The translations under genes were made by a program, and so were the position numbers. A stretch of 64,000 nucleotides of DNA from an uncultured Cetobacterium sp. (lineage in GTDB: Bacteria; Fusobacteriota; Fusobacteriia; Fusobacteriales; Fusobacteriaceae). Shown here piece after piece: positions 55,861 through 64,000 of this stretch. Numbering within the stretch: the first letter of the stretch is position 1; every line of letters begins with the position of its first letter. Under the pieces are notes generated by a model. It searched no databases. It had not been told where the DNA came from and was given only the letters and a program-made list of their open reading frames with translations. The stretch lies in the NCBI GenBank assembly GCA_934085975.1, contig CAKOHT010000005.1, positions 1-64,000 on the forward strand. Reading direction: 5' to 3'.

Positions 55861-57255
55861 TTAATTTTGTGAAAATAGAAGAGTGTCCCCCATCAAAAGA
55901 GTTACATCCCCTTTTGGAGTTATATAATTTTCTGCTCTTTTTATAGATACAATTAACATTCCTTTCGGTAATTCGAGTTCCTTAATTTTTTTGTTTATAT
56001 ATTCTGAGTTTTTGTCCAATATCATTTTCTTTAGAGCCAATTCCTCTAGTTCCTCTAGCTCTATAACTCTATCGTCCTCTTTTTCATCCTCAAATAAATT
56101 CAATCTCTTACCTACATATTTTAAAGACATTCCCTGAAGAAGCACAGAAAATACAACAATATAAAAAGTCAAATTAAATATCTCTTGTGCATTAGATAAG
56201 CCCTCTGTTGCAGCCATCGTTGTAAAGATTATAGGAACAGCTCCTTTTAATCCGGCCCATGATATAAAAAACTTCTCCTTGCAATTGAACTTAAATGGCC
56301 ATAGCAAACTATAAACAACAACTATTCTCACCACTATTATCATAATTACAGCCAATAGGCTACCTATAAATATATAGCCCAATAGTTGACTTGGAAAAAC
56401 CAATAACCCCAGCATTACAAACATTCCTATTTGCATGAACCATGTTATCAATCTCATATTTCTAAGTGAGTTTAATTTGTAATTAAACTTCTTATTTCCA
56501 ATCATTATTCCTGTAAAGTACACCGCTAAGAATCCATTTCCCTCTAAAATCGTCGCCAATCCAAAACAAATGAAAAGTATCGCAATTAGATGTATAGTTA
56601 AAAACTCCTCTCTCACTATCTTTATATAATTAGCCAATGGAATAGCAATTACACCAAATATATACCCTACAATTGCTCCCAAAATTAATTGTTTAAAAAG
56701 AAAAAATACTCCCATTAAAATTGGTGTACTCTCCCCAACCTTAAAAAATGACAATAAAAATAAAATAAGAGCATATGCCATTGGGTCATTACTTCCCGAT
56801 TCTATTTCAATTACTGTCTTTACATCTTTTTTTAACTTCATATCTCCTAAAATAGACATAACTGCTGCCGCATCTGTTGATGATACCATGGCACTGAATA
56901 GTAACGCTTCTTTAAGAGTAAAATTTGTTAAATAGTAAACTGCTACTCCTGATAAAGCTGCAGTTAGTAGAACCCCTAAGGTTGCCAAAATTCCACTGGG
57001 ATATAGAGCTTTTTTTACATCCTCTTTATTCGTGTCCAATCCCCCTGTAAAAATTATAAACATTAGAGCTATCGTTCCCAAATTTTGAGTAATTACAGCA
57101 TTATCAAAATATATTTTTCCTATACCTTCCGATCCTGCCAACATTCCAACTAGTAAAAACATTATCAATAGAGGTATCTCAAATTTTTTAGATATTCTCA
57201 TTGAAAATAAACTTAATAATATTATTATTCCAGCAATTAATATCTCTATTCCCAT
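55861..57255 (-). CDS. CPA1-type K+(Na+)/H+ antiporter with TrkA_C domain
   Basis: 464 residues. Twelve or so membrane segments with the CPA1 ion-site pattern SSTDAAAVMS near 125 and ESGSNDPMA near 152, then a cytoplasmic TrkA_C-like regulatory domain (about 385-464). NhaP2/CvrA type. A 58-residue membrane protein lies 8 nt upstream and may be a subunit. Confidence 0.92.
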   Translation of the reverse strand: MGIEILIAGIIILLSLFSMRISKKFEIPLLIMFLLVGMLAGSEGIGKIYFDNAVITQNLGTIALMFIIFTGGLDTNKEDVKKALYPSGILATLGVLLTAALSGVAVYYLTNFTLKEALLFSAMVSSTDAAAVMSILGDMKLKKDVKTVIEIESGSNDPMAYALILFLLSFFKVGESTPILMGVFFLFKQLILGAIVGYIFGVIAIPLANYIKIVREEFLTIHLIAILFICFGLATILEGNGFLAVYFTGIMIGNKKFNYKLNSLRNMRLITWFMQIGMFVMLGLLVFPSQLLGYIFIGSLLAVIMIIVVRIVVVYSLLWPFKFNCKEKFFISWAGLKGAVPIIFTTMAATEGLSNAQEIFNLTFYIVVFSVLLQGMSLKYVGKRLNLFEDEKEDDRVIELEELEELALKKMILDKNSEYINKKIKELELPKGMLIVSIKRAENYITPKGDVTLLMGDTLLFSQN

Positions 57256-57263
57256 ATATTCAC

Positions 57264-57440
57264 CTACCCTGAAATACCGTATTTCACTATATGTTCTATC
57301 AATTTAAAACTAGTCACTCCTACTAATATTAAATATGATCCAATAAACATCAATAAAAATAATACTTTAAAAACTTTATCAAAAAAGCTTTCCTTTTCTC
57401 TTAGAATCTCATTTTCTTCAGCTAATAATAGTTTTTTCAT
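57264..57440 (-). CDS. Small single-pass membrane protein
   Basis: 58 residues, one membrane segment (about 24-46). A charged N-terminus (LLAEENEILREKESFFDKVF) precedes it. No family known. ATG at 57440 lies behind GGAGG; an upstream TTG is the site itself. 8 nt before the antiporter start, so they are probably co-translated. Confidence 0.78.
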   Translation of the reverse strand: MKKLLLAEENEILREKESFFDKVFKVLFLLMFIGSYLILVGVTSFKLIEHIVKYGISG

Positions 57441-57484
57441 TTTTTCCTCCAATTTTATTTTTATATTTCTAAAAAAACTATTTT

Positions 57485-57862
57485 TTAAATTCTTAAAACT
57501 CTTTCTTTATATCTATTTAAAATTGTGCATATTAAATTATTTTTTTTTAAAAAGTAAAAAAATCGAACCTCAATTAAATTAATTCTAAAAATTGGAGAAA
57601 AATTAGAATTAATAAAATAGGTTGCAATATCATCCACACCAAAACTCTCATCATCTTTATCTCGACCCGATGCTGTCACTACAACAATCTTTTTATTTGA
57701 TACTTTCAGAAGTATATGTTTATCTTTTCTTTGATTTCTTAACTCTCTTATTTCAGAGCTTACAAAAGTATATAGGTGGGATCTATCTTTAAACTCCTCC
57801 CTAATACCTCCAACAATTGAAATAATAGAAAGAAGCAAAAATAGAACTAATCTTTTTCTCAT
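57485..57862 (-). CDS. Putative exported protein
   Basis: 125 residues. A hydrophobic N-terminal segment (about 5-19), likely a signal peptide or anchor, then a basic, mainly soluble region (KHILLKVSNKKIVVVTASGRDKDDE) and an aromatic C-terminal part. I do not recognise it. ATG at 57862 lies 8 nt behind AGAGG. It follows a promoter at 57936-57964 and a TTTACA-CC-TGTAAA palindrome, so it is regulated separately from trx-like 58011. Confidence 0.65.
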   Translation of the reverse strand: MRKRLVLFLLLSIISIVGGIREEFKDRSHLYTFVSSEIRELRNQRKDKHILLKVSNKKIVVVTASGRDKDDESFGVDDIATYFINSNFSPIFRINLIEVRFFYFLKKNNLICTILNRYKERVLRI

Positions 57863-57910
57863 CTTTTTCACCTCTTATTGTTTATTCTACAAGTTTAAAT
57901 TTATTCTTTC

Positions 57911-57924
57911 TTTACACCTGTAAA
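57911..57924. promoter_or_regulatory. Palindromic operator TTTACA-CC-TGTAAA
   Basis: A perfect 6+6 inverted repeat 12 bp downstream of a -10 hexamer, over the likely transcription start. The core TACAnnTGTA is the form recognised by CopY/BlaI/MecI-type repressors. The regulator is not in the window. Confidence 0.5.
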
Positions 57925-57935
57925 TTTAATTAAAT

Positions 57936-57964
57936 ATTATACATTTTTTTTGAATACTTTCCAA
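57936..57964 (-). promoter_or_regulatory. Promoter of the exported-protein gene
   Basis: TTGGAA (57959-57964), 17-nt spacer and TATAAT (57936-57941) on the minus strand, overlapping the T tail of the preceding terminator. Confidence 0.7.
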
Positions 57965-57997
57965 GAAAAAATAAAAACCATGCAATCGCATGGTTTG
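57965..57997 (-). terminator. Intrinsic terminator of the thioredoxin-like gene
   Basis: AAACCATGC/GCATGGTTT with a 4-nt loop, then TTATTTTTTC on the minus strand. A third copy of the arm (GCATGGTT near 57997-58004) allows an alternative stem. Confidence 0.8.
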
Positions 57998-58010
57998 CAT
58001 GGTTTTCTTA

Positions 58011-58274
58011 TTAATGACCGCAGCTACATCCACATCCACCTGATGAATGTCCATTTTCATCAACGAATTTAGCAATTTGATCAAGCCCTGTAAATGTTTT
58101 TGTTCCACTACATTTCTCTACAATTAGACACGGTACAGACCTAATTCCATACATTGCCGCTAACTCTTGATTTTCTGTAGCATCTATAACCTCTACACCT
58201 TCAGTGTCCGCTAAAAGTTCCTTCGCCGGACCACAATATTGACAAGTCGGTGTTGTGAATAACATAATTCTCAT
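58011..58274 (-). CDS. Small thioredoxin/glutaredoxin-like protein with Cys-rich tail
   Basis: 87 residues. Thioredoxin fold with active motif CQYC at 11-14 (TPTCQYCGPAKELL) and cis-Pro region SVPCLIV near 46. A Cys-rich end (SGGCGCSCGH, residues 78-87) holds three Cys and a final His, unusual in this fold and likely to bind metal or act as a redox relay. Own promoter and terminator. GGAGG site. Confidence 0.87.
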   Translation of the reverse strand: MRIMLFTTPTCQYCGPAKELLADTEGVEVIDATENQELAAMYGIRSVPCLIVEKCSGTKTFTGLDQIAKFVDENGHSSGGCGCSCGH

Positions 58275-58314
58275 TTTTTATACCTCCATTTATACTCTTT
58301 CTGTATATATTGAT

Positions 58315-58343
58315 ATCATATAAAACTTTAGTGTAAAAGTCAA
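58315..58343 (-). promoter_or_regulatory. Promoter of the thioredoxin-like gene
   Basis: TTGACT (58338-58343), 17-nt spacer and TATGAT (58315-58320) on the minus strand, about 40 nt before the start codon. Confidence 0.72.
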
Positions 58344-58374
58344 TAATTTTTAAAATATTTTAATCATTTTTCTC

Positions 58375-60414
58375 CTATTCACTAGATTTTCCTCTGTAAT
58401 ACTCTTGATAATTAAATCTTGGTGTTGTTTTCTTCAACTTTTGACCCACTAAAGAATAGCCACCAGTTTTATTTTGAACTCTTAACTTAACATTATCTTT
58501 TAAAATATCCTTTATAAGTTGGATAATTTTTTTTCTATCCTCTTTATGTTCTAAAGGAAACATTGCTTCTACTCTTCCATCTAAATTTCTTCTCATACAG
58601 TCTGCACTTCCAAGATAAAGCTCTTCATCTCCGTTGTTTTCAAAATAATATATTCTATCATGTTCTAAAAATCTTCCAACTAAACTATAAACTTTTATAT
58701 TTTCACTAAGACCTGCTATTCCACTTTTTAAGCAACAAGCTCCTCGAACGATTAAAGTGATATCAACACCAGCTTTAGAGGCATCATAAAGCTTCTCTAT
58801 CACCCCTTGATCTGTCAACCCATTTACTTTAATAACTATCTTCCCTACTCCACCTTTTAAAACGTTATCTATCTCTCTATCGATAAATCTATATAGCGTA
58901 TCTCTTAAATGTGTAGGTGCAACTATCAATTTTTTCCAGTCATCTATCTTAGAAAATCCTGTTAATTTATTAAAAAGATAACTCGCATCTATCCCCATCT
59001 CTTCATCTTTTGTAAAAAATGAGTAATCTACATATAATTTAGCTGTCGAATCATTATAATTTCCTGTTCCTAAATGTATGTATCTCTTTATTCCATCCTC
59101 CTCTTTTCTGATTATTAATAGACATTTAGCGTGGGTTTTTAATCCACTTAATCCATATATTACATGACATCCAGCTTCTTCCAACTCTCTTGCCCATCTC
59201 ACATTTTTTTCCTCATCAAATCTAGCTTTCAACTCCACCAGCACTGTTACCTGTTTTCCATTTTCAGCGGCCTTTTTCAAATATTTTATTATTGGGGAAT
59301 CTCCACTCACCCTATAAAGCGTTTGTTTTATAGCTAAAACTTTTGGGTCTTGAGCTGAAGTTTTCACTAAATCTACAACATGATCAAAACTTTCAAAAGG
59401 GTGCCTAAGCAAAATATTTCTTTTGGCTAAAACCTTAAATATATTTTCTCCAGCCAACTCTTTATAATATATTGGAATATTTTTCTCAAACTTCAGTTCA
59501 TCTGCCGCATCAACATCTATCATACCCCACAAAAATGTCAAATCCAAGGGACCTAAAACTGGATAAAAATTCTCCTCTTCTAACTCTATTTGATTTTTTA
59601 AAAATTCTAAGCTTTTATCTGAAACTCCTCGAACATACTCAACTCTAACTGGATTTCCCCACTTTCTGTTCTTCACTTCTTTTTCAATTTCAACCAACAA
59701 ATCTTCTGCTCCACTATTTTCATCTATCCCCAAATCCTCATCTCTTGTTATCCTAAAGTATCCTATATCTATTATCTCATAACCATTAAATAATTTATTT
59801 AAATTATTCTTTATTACCTCTTCCAATAGAATGAAATTATTTCCACCCGGCAGTTTAATCAATCTATTTACTACCCTTGGAATTTCTACTATAGCAAAGG
59901 ATATACCATCCTTCTCTTTCACATTTAAAATTAAGTTTATAGCTCCACTATTTAGATGGGGGAAAGGTCTGAAAGTGTCTATTGCCATTGGTGTCAATAT
60001 TGGGAACAAAGTTTCATTATAATAATTTTCTATAAAACGTAGCTCTTTTCCTGCTAACTCCTCATATGTTTTTATAAAAATATTTCCTTCGCTTTTTATC
60101 TTCTCCATAGTTGTATTATAAAGCTTGTATTGTTTATCTATAACTTTTGTGACATCTCTTCTTATCATATTGAGTTGCTCTTTTGGGAGTAATCCCGCTA
60201 TATCTCTCAGTTCTAAGTTCGATTCCTCTTGAGCTTTTAAGCCAGCAACTCTCACTTTAAAAAATTCGTCAAAATTTGAACTTACAATCGCTAAAAATTT
60301 TATTTTTTCTAAAAGTGGATTATCATTTGTTTCAACCTCAGCTAACACTCTTTTATTAAATTCTATCCAACTTATTTCGCGATTATAAAAATCTTTTCCA
60401 ATATAGGTACTCAT
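58375..60414 (-). CDS. ppk: Polyphosphate kinase 1
   Basis: 679 residues. Builds polyphosphate from ATP. The N domain starts FYNREISWIEFNKRVL, the catalytic phospho-His is in LKTHAKCLL near 425, and the second His is in LEHDRIYYF near 590. The ATG overlaps the stop of the Ppx-like gene (ATGA), giving the operon ppx, ppx-like, ppk. Synthesis and breakdown of polyphosphate would rise together, which suggests post-translational control. Confidence 0.97.
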   Translation of the reverse strand: MSTYIGKDFYNREISWIEFNKRVLAEVETNDNPLLEKIKFLAIVSSNFDEFFKVRVAGLKAQEESNLELRDIAGLLPKEQLNMIRRDVTKVIDKQYKLYNTTMEKIKSEGNIFIKTYEELAGKELRFIENYYNETLFPILTPMAIDTFRPFPHLNSGAINLILNVKEKDGISFAIVEIPRVVNRLIKLPGGNNFILLEEVIKNNLNKLFNGYEIIDIGYFRITRDEDLGIDENSGAEDLLVEIEKEVKNRKWGNPVRVEYVRGVSDKSLEFLKNQIELEEENFYPVLGPLDLTFLWGMIDVDAADELKFEKNIPIYYKELAGENIFKVLAKRNILLRHPFESFDHVVDLVKTSAQDPKVLAIKQTLYRVSGDSPIIKYLKKAAENGKQVTVLVELKARFDEEKNVRWARELEEAGCHVIYGLSGLKTHAKCLLIIRKEEDGIKRYIHLGTGNYNDSTAKLYVDYSFFTKDEEMGIDASYLFNKLTGFSKIDDWKKLIVAPTHLRDTLYRFIDREIDNVLKGGVGKIVIKVNGLTDQGVIEKLYDASKAGVDITLIVRGACCLKSGIAGLSENIKVYSLVGRFLEHDRIYYFENNGDEELYLGSADCMRRNLDGRVEAMFPLEHKEDRKKIIQLIKDILKDNVKLRVQNKTGGYSLVGQKLKKTTPRFNYQEYYRGKSSE

Positions 60415-61937
60415 TCCCCAAACCTCCTACTTATTTTAAGTTCTATATCCAAATCAAAAAGATATTTGAATAGTTTTGATTGCTTTTCAAAACTACTTTT
60501 CTCCATATAAAAATCCTCATTCGTATCCATCTCTATTATTAGATTGTTTTTATTAAGAGTTATTTTTTCATTTTGTAGCCGTCTTTTTTTCCCTCTATCT
60601 AAAGAGGTTGCTATTTTAATAATCGCTATAATTTTCAATAATTTTATTAATTCTTCACCTTTGAAACCATAGTTATAAAGTGATTCTAATTTTGCATTTG
60701 ACGTATGAGCTCTAACTATAAATCCAATTTTTTCAATCATCTCTCTATTCAATCCAAATATTGTTGTATTCTCAAGTATATATGCCGAGTGTTTACTGTG
60801 ATCTTCAAAATCTATTGCTTTCCCTATATCATGCAAATAGGCTGCAACTGTAAAATATTTATAATCTTTTGATCCCAAAGAGTGATAATCTTTTAAATTA
60901 TCCAATAGTTTCGTTCCTATTTTTTTTACAAACTCTGAATGCTCTCTATCAAAATCAAACTTTTCGCCCAAATCTATCACTGAATCCAAGGTTATTTTCC
61001 ACAGTGTTTCTTCAAAACAATGTCTTATATCTGGATTAAACTTTTCTAAAGCACATAAATCCTTTATATTAAAATCCAAAAACTTTATCTCTTTTATTCC
61101 AAAATAATCAGCAAAACTTATAACCAAACATAAAGATATAACCATCAATTTCGCTATGGGAACACTGCATTTATATTTTGTAGAAATCTCATTATACGAG
61201 TGTTCCTGTAAGATTTTTAATTTTTCTTTCAACTCATTTAATGTTATCCCTTTTAAGTTTTTTTTCTCAAACAGTAATTTTAAAAGTTTTTCTTCCAACT
61301 CACCTTCTAAAATCAATTTTTTTATAATTTTTCTTCCTACGTCTCTTCTTATGAACTCAACATAGCTCTCCATATAATCACAAATAAAATCAAAAGCTTT
61401 TTTGGAGTTAATATTGTTCTCCTCAAGTATTGAGTATAACTTTTCCGTACCCAAATTTATATGTTCATTTATACACAGTTCTCCTTTATAAAAAAGATAT
61501 ACTCCAGAACTAAAAGATTTTAAATTAAAGAATAATCGGCTCTCTTTTTTAGAAAAAATCTCTTTCTCCAAATAGATTAATTTTTTTATAGAATAGTATG
61601 TTTTTTCACTTAAGTCTATATTTTCCAGCGGTAGATTTACCTTTAGTTTTATTTGATCCAAAATCATTGGAAAATTTGTTATCGTTTTAAAAAATTCACT
61701 GAACATAATTTTCTTTTCTATAACTCCGTAATCTCTAGATAAATTATCCATTTTTTTTAATATTTCACACAATTTTCTCATTTTTTCTAAGGATATTTCA
61801 TCCTTATCTTTAATCTCTTTTAAAAAATTTATATCCTCTGTCACTTTCTCTAAAATTTTATATCCATCTTCTTTTTTTTCATATATTTTCATCTCTACAA
61901 AAGTCGAGTTAACCTCTATAACTGTGTAAGTTCCCAT
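60411..61937 (-). CDS. Ppx-related protein with intact HD domain
   Basis: 508 residues, the same length and layout as the ppx neighbour. The N-terminal half starts YTVIEVNSTFVEMKIYE, where true Ppx has an Asp-Gly-Ser phosphate loop, so that site looks dead. The C-terminal HD domain keeps AAYLHDIGKAIDFEDHSKHSAYIL near 367 and RAHTS. Probably a hydrolase or regulator of nucleotide or polyphosphate; the function is not known. GGAG site. Overlaps ppx by 22 nt and ppk by 4 nt. Confidence 0.85.
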   Translation of the reverse strand: MGTYTVIEVNSTFVEMKIYEKKEDGYKILEKVTEDINFLKEIKDKDEISLEKMRKLCEILKKMDNLSRDYGVIEKKIMFSEFFKTITNFPMILDQIKLKVNLPLENIDLSEKTYYSIKKLIYLEKEIFSKKESRLFFNLKSFSSGVYLFYKGELCINEHINLGTEKLYSILEENNINSKKAFDFICDYMESYVEFIRRDVGRKIIKKLILEGELEEKLLKLLFEKKNLKGITLNELKEKLKILQEHSYNEISTKYKCSVPIAKLMVISLCLVISFADYFGIKEIKFLDFNIKDLCALEKFNPDIRHCFEETLWKITLDSVIDLGEKFDFDREHSEFVKKIGTKLLDNLKDYHSLGSKDYKYFTVAAYLHDIGKAIDFEDHSKHSAYILENTTIFGLNREMIEKIGFIVRAHTSNAKLESLYNYGFKGEELIKLLKIIAIIKIATSLDRGKKRRLQNEKITLNKNNLIIEMDTNEDFYMEKSSFEKQSKLFKYLFDLDIELKISRRFGE

Positions 61938-63460
61938 TTTTTCTCCACTCCTTTCATTTTAAATTTTAATTTTTTATCGAAAGTATTCACAAATTTCTTT
62001 TGAGAAATAAATAAATCAATAATTTTTAAATCTTCCTCATCCTTTTCTTTTATAAAAAATATAATTTCATCCTCTGTAATCTCTATTTCAAAATTTTCTT
62101 CCTCTAAAAGCAAATCATCATAAAAGATATTAGTCATATTCAATATTTTAGAAAGCATCATCAACTCGTCTATTTCACTCTCTTTAAACAGTTCCTTGTA
62201 CTTTTCTAACCCCTTATATTTCTTATTTCCTCTAGCTATAATTAAAGCTGAAGACACAAGATCCTTTTGTTCAATACCTTTTATTCCTAAGTTTAATATC
62301 ATATAAGCAGAGTGTAATGGGTAGTTTACAAAATTAATGCTCTTTCCTATATCATACAAATAAGTTACTATTTTTGTAATTTTTTCATTTAGCCCCTCAA
62401 ATTTATACTCTTTATCCAATGATAAGCATATTTTTTTAAATATTTTACATTGTTTCTCTTTTATTTTTATATCGATATCTAGAACCTCTAAAATTTCCTT
62501 AAATCCATCTTCAAAAGGATTTTCTATAACTTTTCCACACTCACTTAGTCGCTCATATAAAACTCCCTCTCTAATTCCATAACCACTTATTAACAACTCT
62601 TCCAAATCAAAATATGTCAATACCTCTTCCACAGCTATTGCTGCTCCAATAAACACATCAGCTCTATCTTTGGATAATCCCTGTACATCTTGTTTCTCCT
62701 TATAATCCTTCTCTTTTAAATAGTCAACGACCTCTTCTACACCTTTGATACTCACTCTATAATTATGTAATAGTTCCAATGGATAATTATTCATATATAG
62801 GTTTACTCCCCCAATATTTCTAACCGTTCCTCCCACTCCTATAAGTGGCAATCCTTTTATCTTATCTTTCCATTGAACTTTTCTAAATTGTTCTCGTATA
62901 AACTCTCTCAATATCTCTTCATCTTTTTTGCTCAGTTTATCTTTCAAATTAGCAATCTCTGATAGGGTTACTGCTCCAAAATTTAAACTTATACTCTCCA
63001 AAACTTCTCTATTTTCAAAATGCACTATTTCTAAACTTGATCCTCCTAAGTCAATTACAACTCCATCTTTTATATCAAGCGTATTTATAGCTCCTTCAAA
63101 TGAAAAATATGCCTCATCCTCTCCTTTAAATACAATTACCTCTATTCCAGTTGTCTCTAAAATCTCTTTCAATAAAACCTCTGCATTCACAGCAATTCTT
63201 AGTGCTGCTGTACCAAATGCTATAATCTCATCTACATTATTTTTTAAACACACCTTTTTAAATAGCTGTATTGTTCTTAAAGCTATCTTTATTTTCTCCT
63301 CTTTTAACTCTCTTTTTTCATTTATTCCCTCTCCTAATCTAACAGTTTCTTTTATATCCTCTATTGGAATAAATGATTTATTTGAAGTAATTTCATATAT
63401 AACCATTCTAATGGAGTTGGACCCTATATCCATAACACAAATTCTTTTTCTTGAAGCCAT
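61916..63460 (-). CDS. ppx: Exopolyphosphatase, Ppx/GppA family
   Basis: 514 residues. Actin-fold phosphatase with CVMDIGSNSIRMVIYE near 8, VIDLGGSSLEIVHF near 140 and NFGAVTLSE near 163. It removes terminal phosphate from polyphosphate, and family members also cut pppGpp. The C-terminal HD-like domain reads TYLYDIGKSINFVNYPLHSAYM: the HD His is Tyr and the next His is Tyr. First gene of the polyphosphate operon. Confidence 0.92.
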   Translation of the reverse strand: MASRKRICVMDIGSNSIRMVIYEITSNKSFIPIEDIKETVRLGEGINEKRELKEEKIKIALRTIQLFKKVCLKNNVDEIIAFGTAALRIAVNAEVLLKEILETTGIEVIVFKGEDEAYFSFEGAINTLDIKDGVVIDLGGSSLEIVHFENREVLESISLNFGAVTLSEIANLKDKLSKKDEEILREFIREQFRKVQWKDKIKGLPLIGVGGTVRNIGGVNLYMNNYPLELLHNYRVSIKGVEEVVDYLKEKDYKEKQDVQGLSKDRADVFIGAAIAVEEVLTYFDLEELLISGYGIREGVLYERLSECGKVIENPFEDGFKEILEVLDIDIKIKEKQCKIFKKICLSLDKEYKFEGLNEKITKIVTYLYDIGKSINFVNYPLHSAYMILNLGIKGIEQKDLVSSALIIARGNKKYKGLEKYKELFKESEIDELMMLSKILNMTNIFYDDLLLEEENFEIEITEDEIIFFIKEKDEEDLKIIDLFISQKKFVNTFDKKLKFKMKGVEKKWELTQL

Positions 63461-63620
63461 TTTAACCCCCTCTGAAACTTTTATATTTTTAGAAGTGTAC
63501 TACTTATCTACCTACATTCCTTCTTAAAATAAATTTCAATTTTTATTTTTTATTTATAAAAGGAAATATAAGTATTTATATGTACTCTAAATATAATAAT
63601 AGAAACAAAAGGAGGAGTCT

Positions 63621-64000
63621 ATGACTAGTACAAATAATCATTCTACCGATCTTGTTAATATAAGGGATTTACTACCTGAAGATATTCCGATTTTACCGCT
63701 TGTGATAAGACCTATTTTTCCAAATATCTTAACTCCAATAGCTTTCACAGGAGAAAATTTTTTAGAAGCTATAAAAGATGCTGAAGAAAATTACAATGGT
63801 TTTATCGGTTTAGTTTTTGTAAAAGATATTGATGACAACGACTATTTTAATTCGACTCTATACGACGTTGGAACTGTCGTTAAAATAAATAAAGTTACAT
63901 CTATCTCCCAAGACTCTGTACAAGCTATTGTTTTTGGTATAGAGAGATTTAAAAAGAAAAAAGTTCTTCCTGATACTCCTAGATTATGTTGGAAAGTAAA
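63621..64000 (+). CDS. lon: ATP-dependent protease Lon, N-terminal part (partial)
   Basis: The first 126 codons are inside the window. From residue 19 they read LPEDIPILPLVIRPIFPNIL, the LON substrate-binding domain, with a GTVVKINKV segment later; the gene runs off the right edge. AGGAGGAG lies 4-8 nt before the ATG. A TATAAT at 63592-63597 is close but I see no good -35 and no CIRCE. Divergent from ppx. Family members degrade damaged proteins. Confidence 0.93.
   Translation, partial: MTSTNNHSTDLVNIRDLLPEDIPILPLVIRPIFPNILTPIAFTGENFLEAIKDAEENYNGFIGLVFVKDIDDNDYFNSTLYDVGTVVKINKVTSISQDSVQAIVFGIERFKKKKVLPDTPRLCWKV

Noticed and set aside
57950..58010. GCATGGTT repeats near 57977-58004 as a possible CRISPR-like or mobile repeat
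   Set aside because: Only three short arms, explained by a terminator hairpin with a duplicated arm.
62928..63527. 199-codon open frame opposite ppx
   Set aside because: Antisense to the conserved Ppx phosphatase motifs and lacks a start site; not a gene.
63461..63620. Heat-shock operator or clear promoter in the ppx-lon gap
   Set aside because: I found a TATAAT but no suitable -35 and no CIRCE repeat; no supported regulatory site beyond the lon ribosome binding site.

Overview
The window is about 64 kb of AT-rich, densely coded bacterial chromosome. It looks like a member of the Fusobacteriota (Fusobacterium/Cetobacterium/Ilyobacter type); this is inferred from gene content and I cannot fix the genus. 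It combines an outer-membrane beta-barrel gene (FadL type) with a Firmicutes-like core: HrcA/CIRCE heat-shock control, RNase J plus RNase Y, MtaB, YqeK, Obg and an infC-rpmI-rplT operon. It also has the MEP isoprenoid pathway (dxs, ispH), strong AGGAGG ribosome binding sites, and many TTG, GTG and even ATT start codons. No phage, IS element, integron or CRISPR array was seen, and no gene-free stretch exceeds about 260 bases apart from the ones filled by RNA genes.

Layout. 1-500: a tRNA-Thr/Glu/Tyr cluster transcribed leftwards towards tuf (only its first codons are inside) from a perfect consensus promoter. 550-11300 (minus strand): a Met-rich hypothetical gene and tsaC; glmU-prs; a membrane J-domain protein; a TPR protein; infC-rpmI-rplT with an attenuator-like leader; and ptsI-ptsH-ispH-rpsA. 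11400-21350 (plus strand): promoter and perfect CIRCE, hrcA-grpE-dnaK-dnaJ, yajC, a cell-wall amidase with a GerMN lipoprotein-like partner, yqeK, rnr-smpB. 21385-27600 (minus): FadL-like porin with its TetR regulator; a DUF3100 membrane transporter/M20 amidohydrolase operon; and a regulator gene split in two by a 10-bp tandem duplication. 27673-45222 (minus): nineteen genes without a gap above about 30 nt, apparently one very long operon joining DNA repair (ruvB), tRNA/rRNA modification (mtaB, rsmE, rsmI, tlyA), ribosome assembly (yhbY, rbgA), RNA decay (rnj), wall synthesis (mrdA, MreD-like protein, LytR_C protein), isoprenoids (dxs) and NAD synthesis (nadE). 45372-50456 (minus): a lipoprotein, an anti-sigma kinase/STAS pair and rny in one operon, then miaA and obg. 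50643-54542 (plus): aroC, dCMP deaminase, hemolysin III-like, MATE pump and ssrA (tmRNA). 54618-63460 (minus): RlmI-type methyltransferase, a cation/proton antiporter with a tiny membrane protein, a thioredoxin-like protein with a Cys-rich tail, and a polyphosphate operon (ppx, a ppx-like HD paralogue, ppk). 63621-end (plus): start of lon.

Functional links. Protein quality control is concentrated here: HrcA-controlled chaperones, trans-translation (ssrA, smpB, rnr) and Lon. The most interesting points are the duplication-split regulator beside the DUF3100 operon, the infC leader with complementary antiterminator and terminator segments and an ATT start codon, the ispH/rpsA pair that is one G away from being fused, and the two Ppx-family proteins whose domains appear to have degenerated reciprocally.
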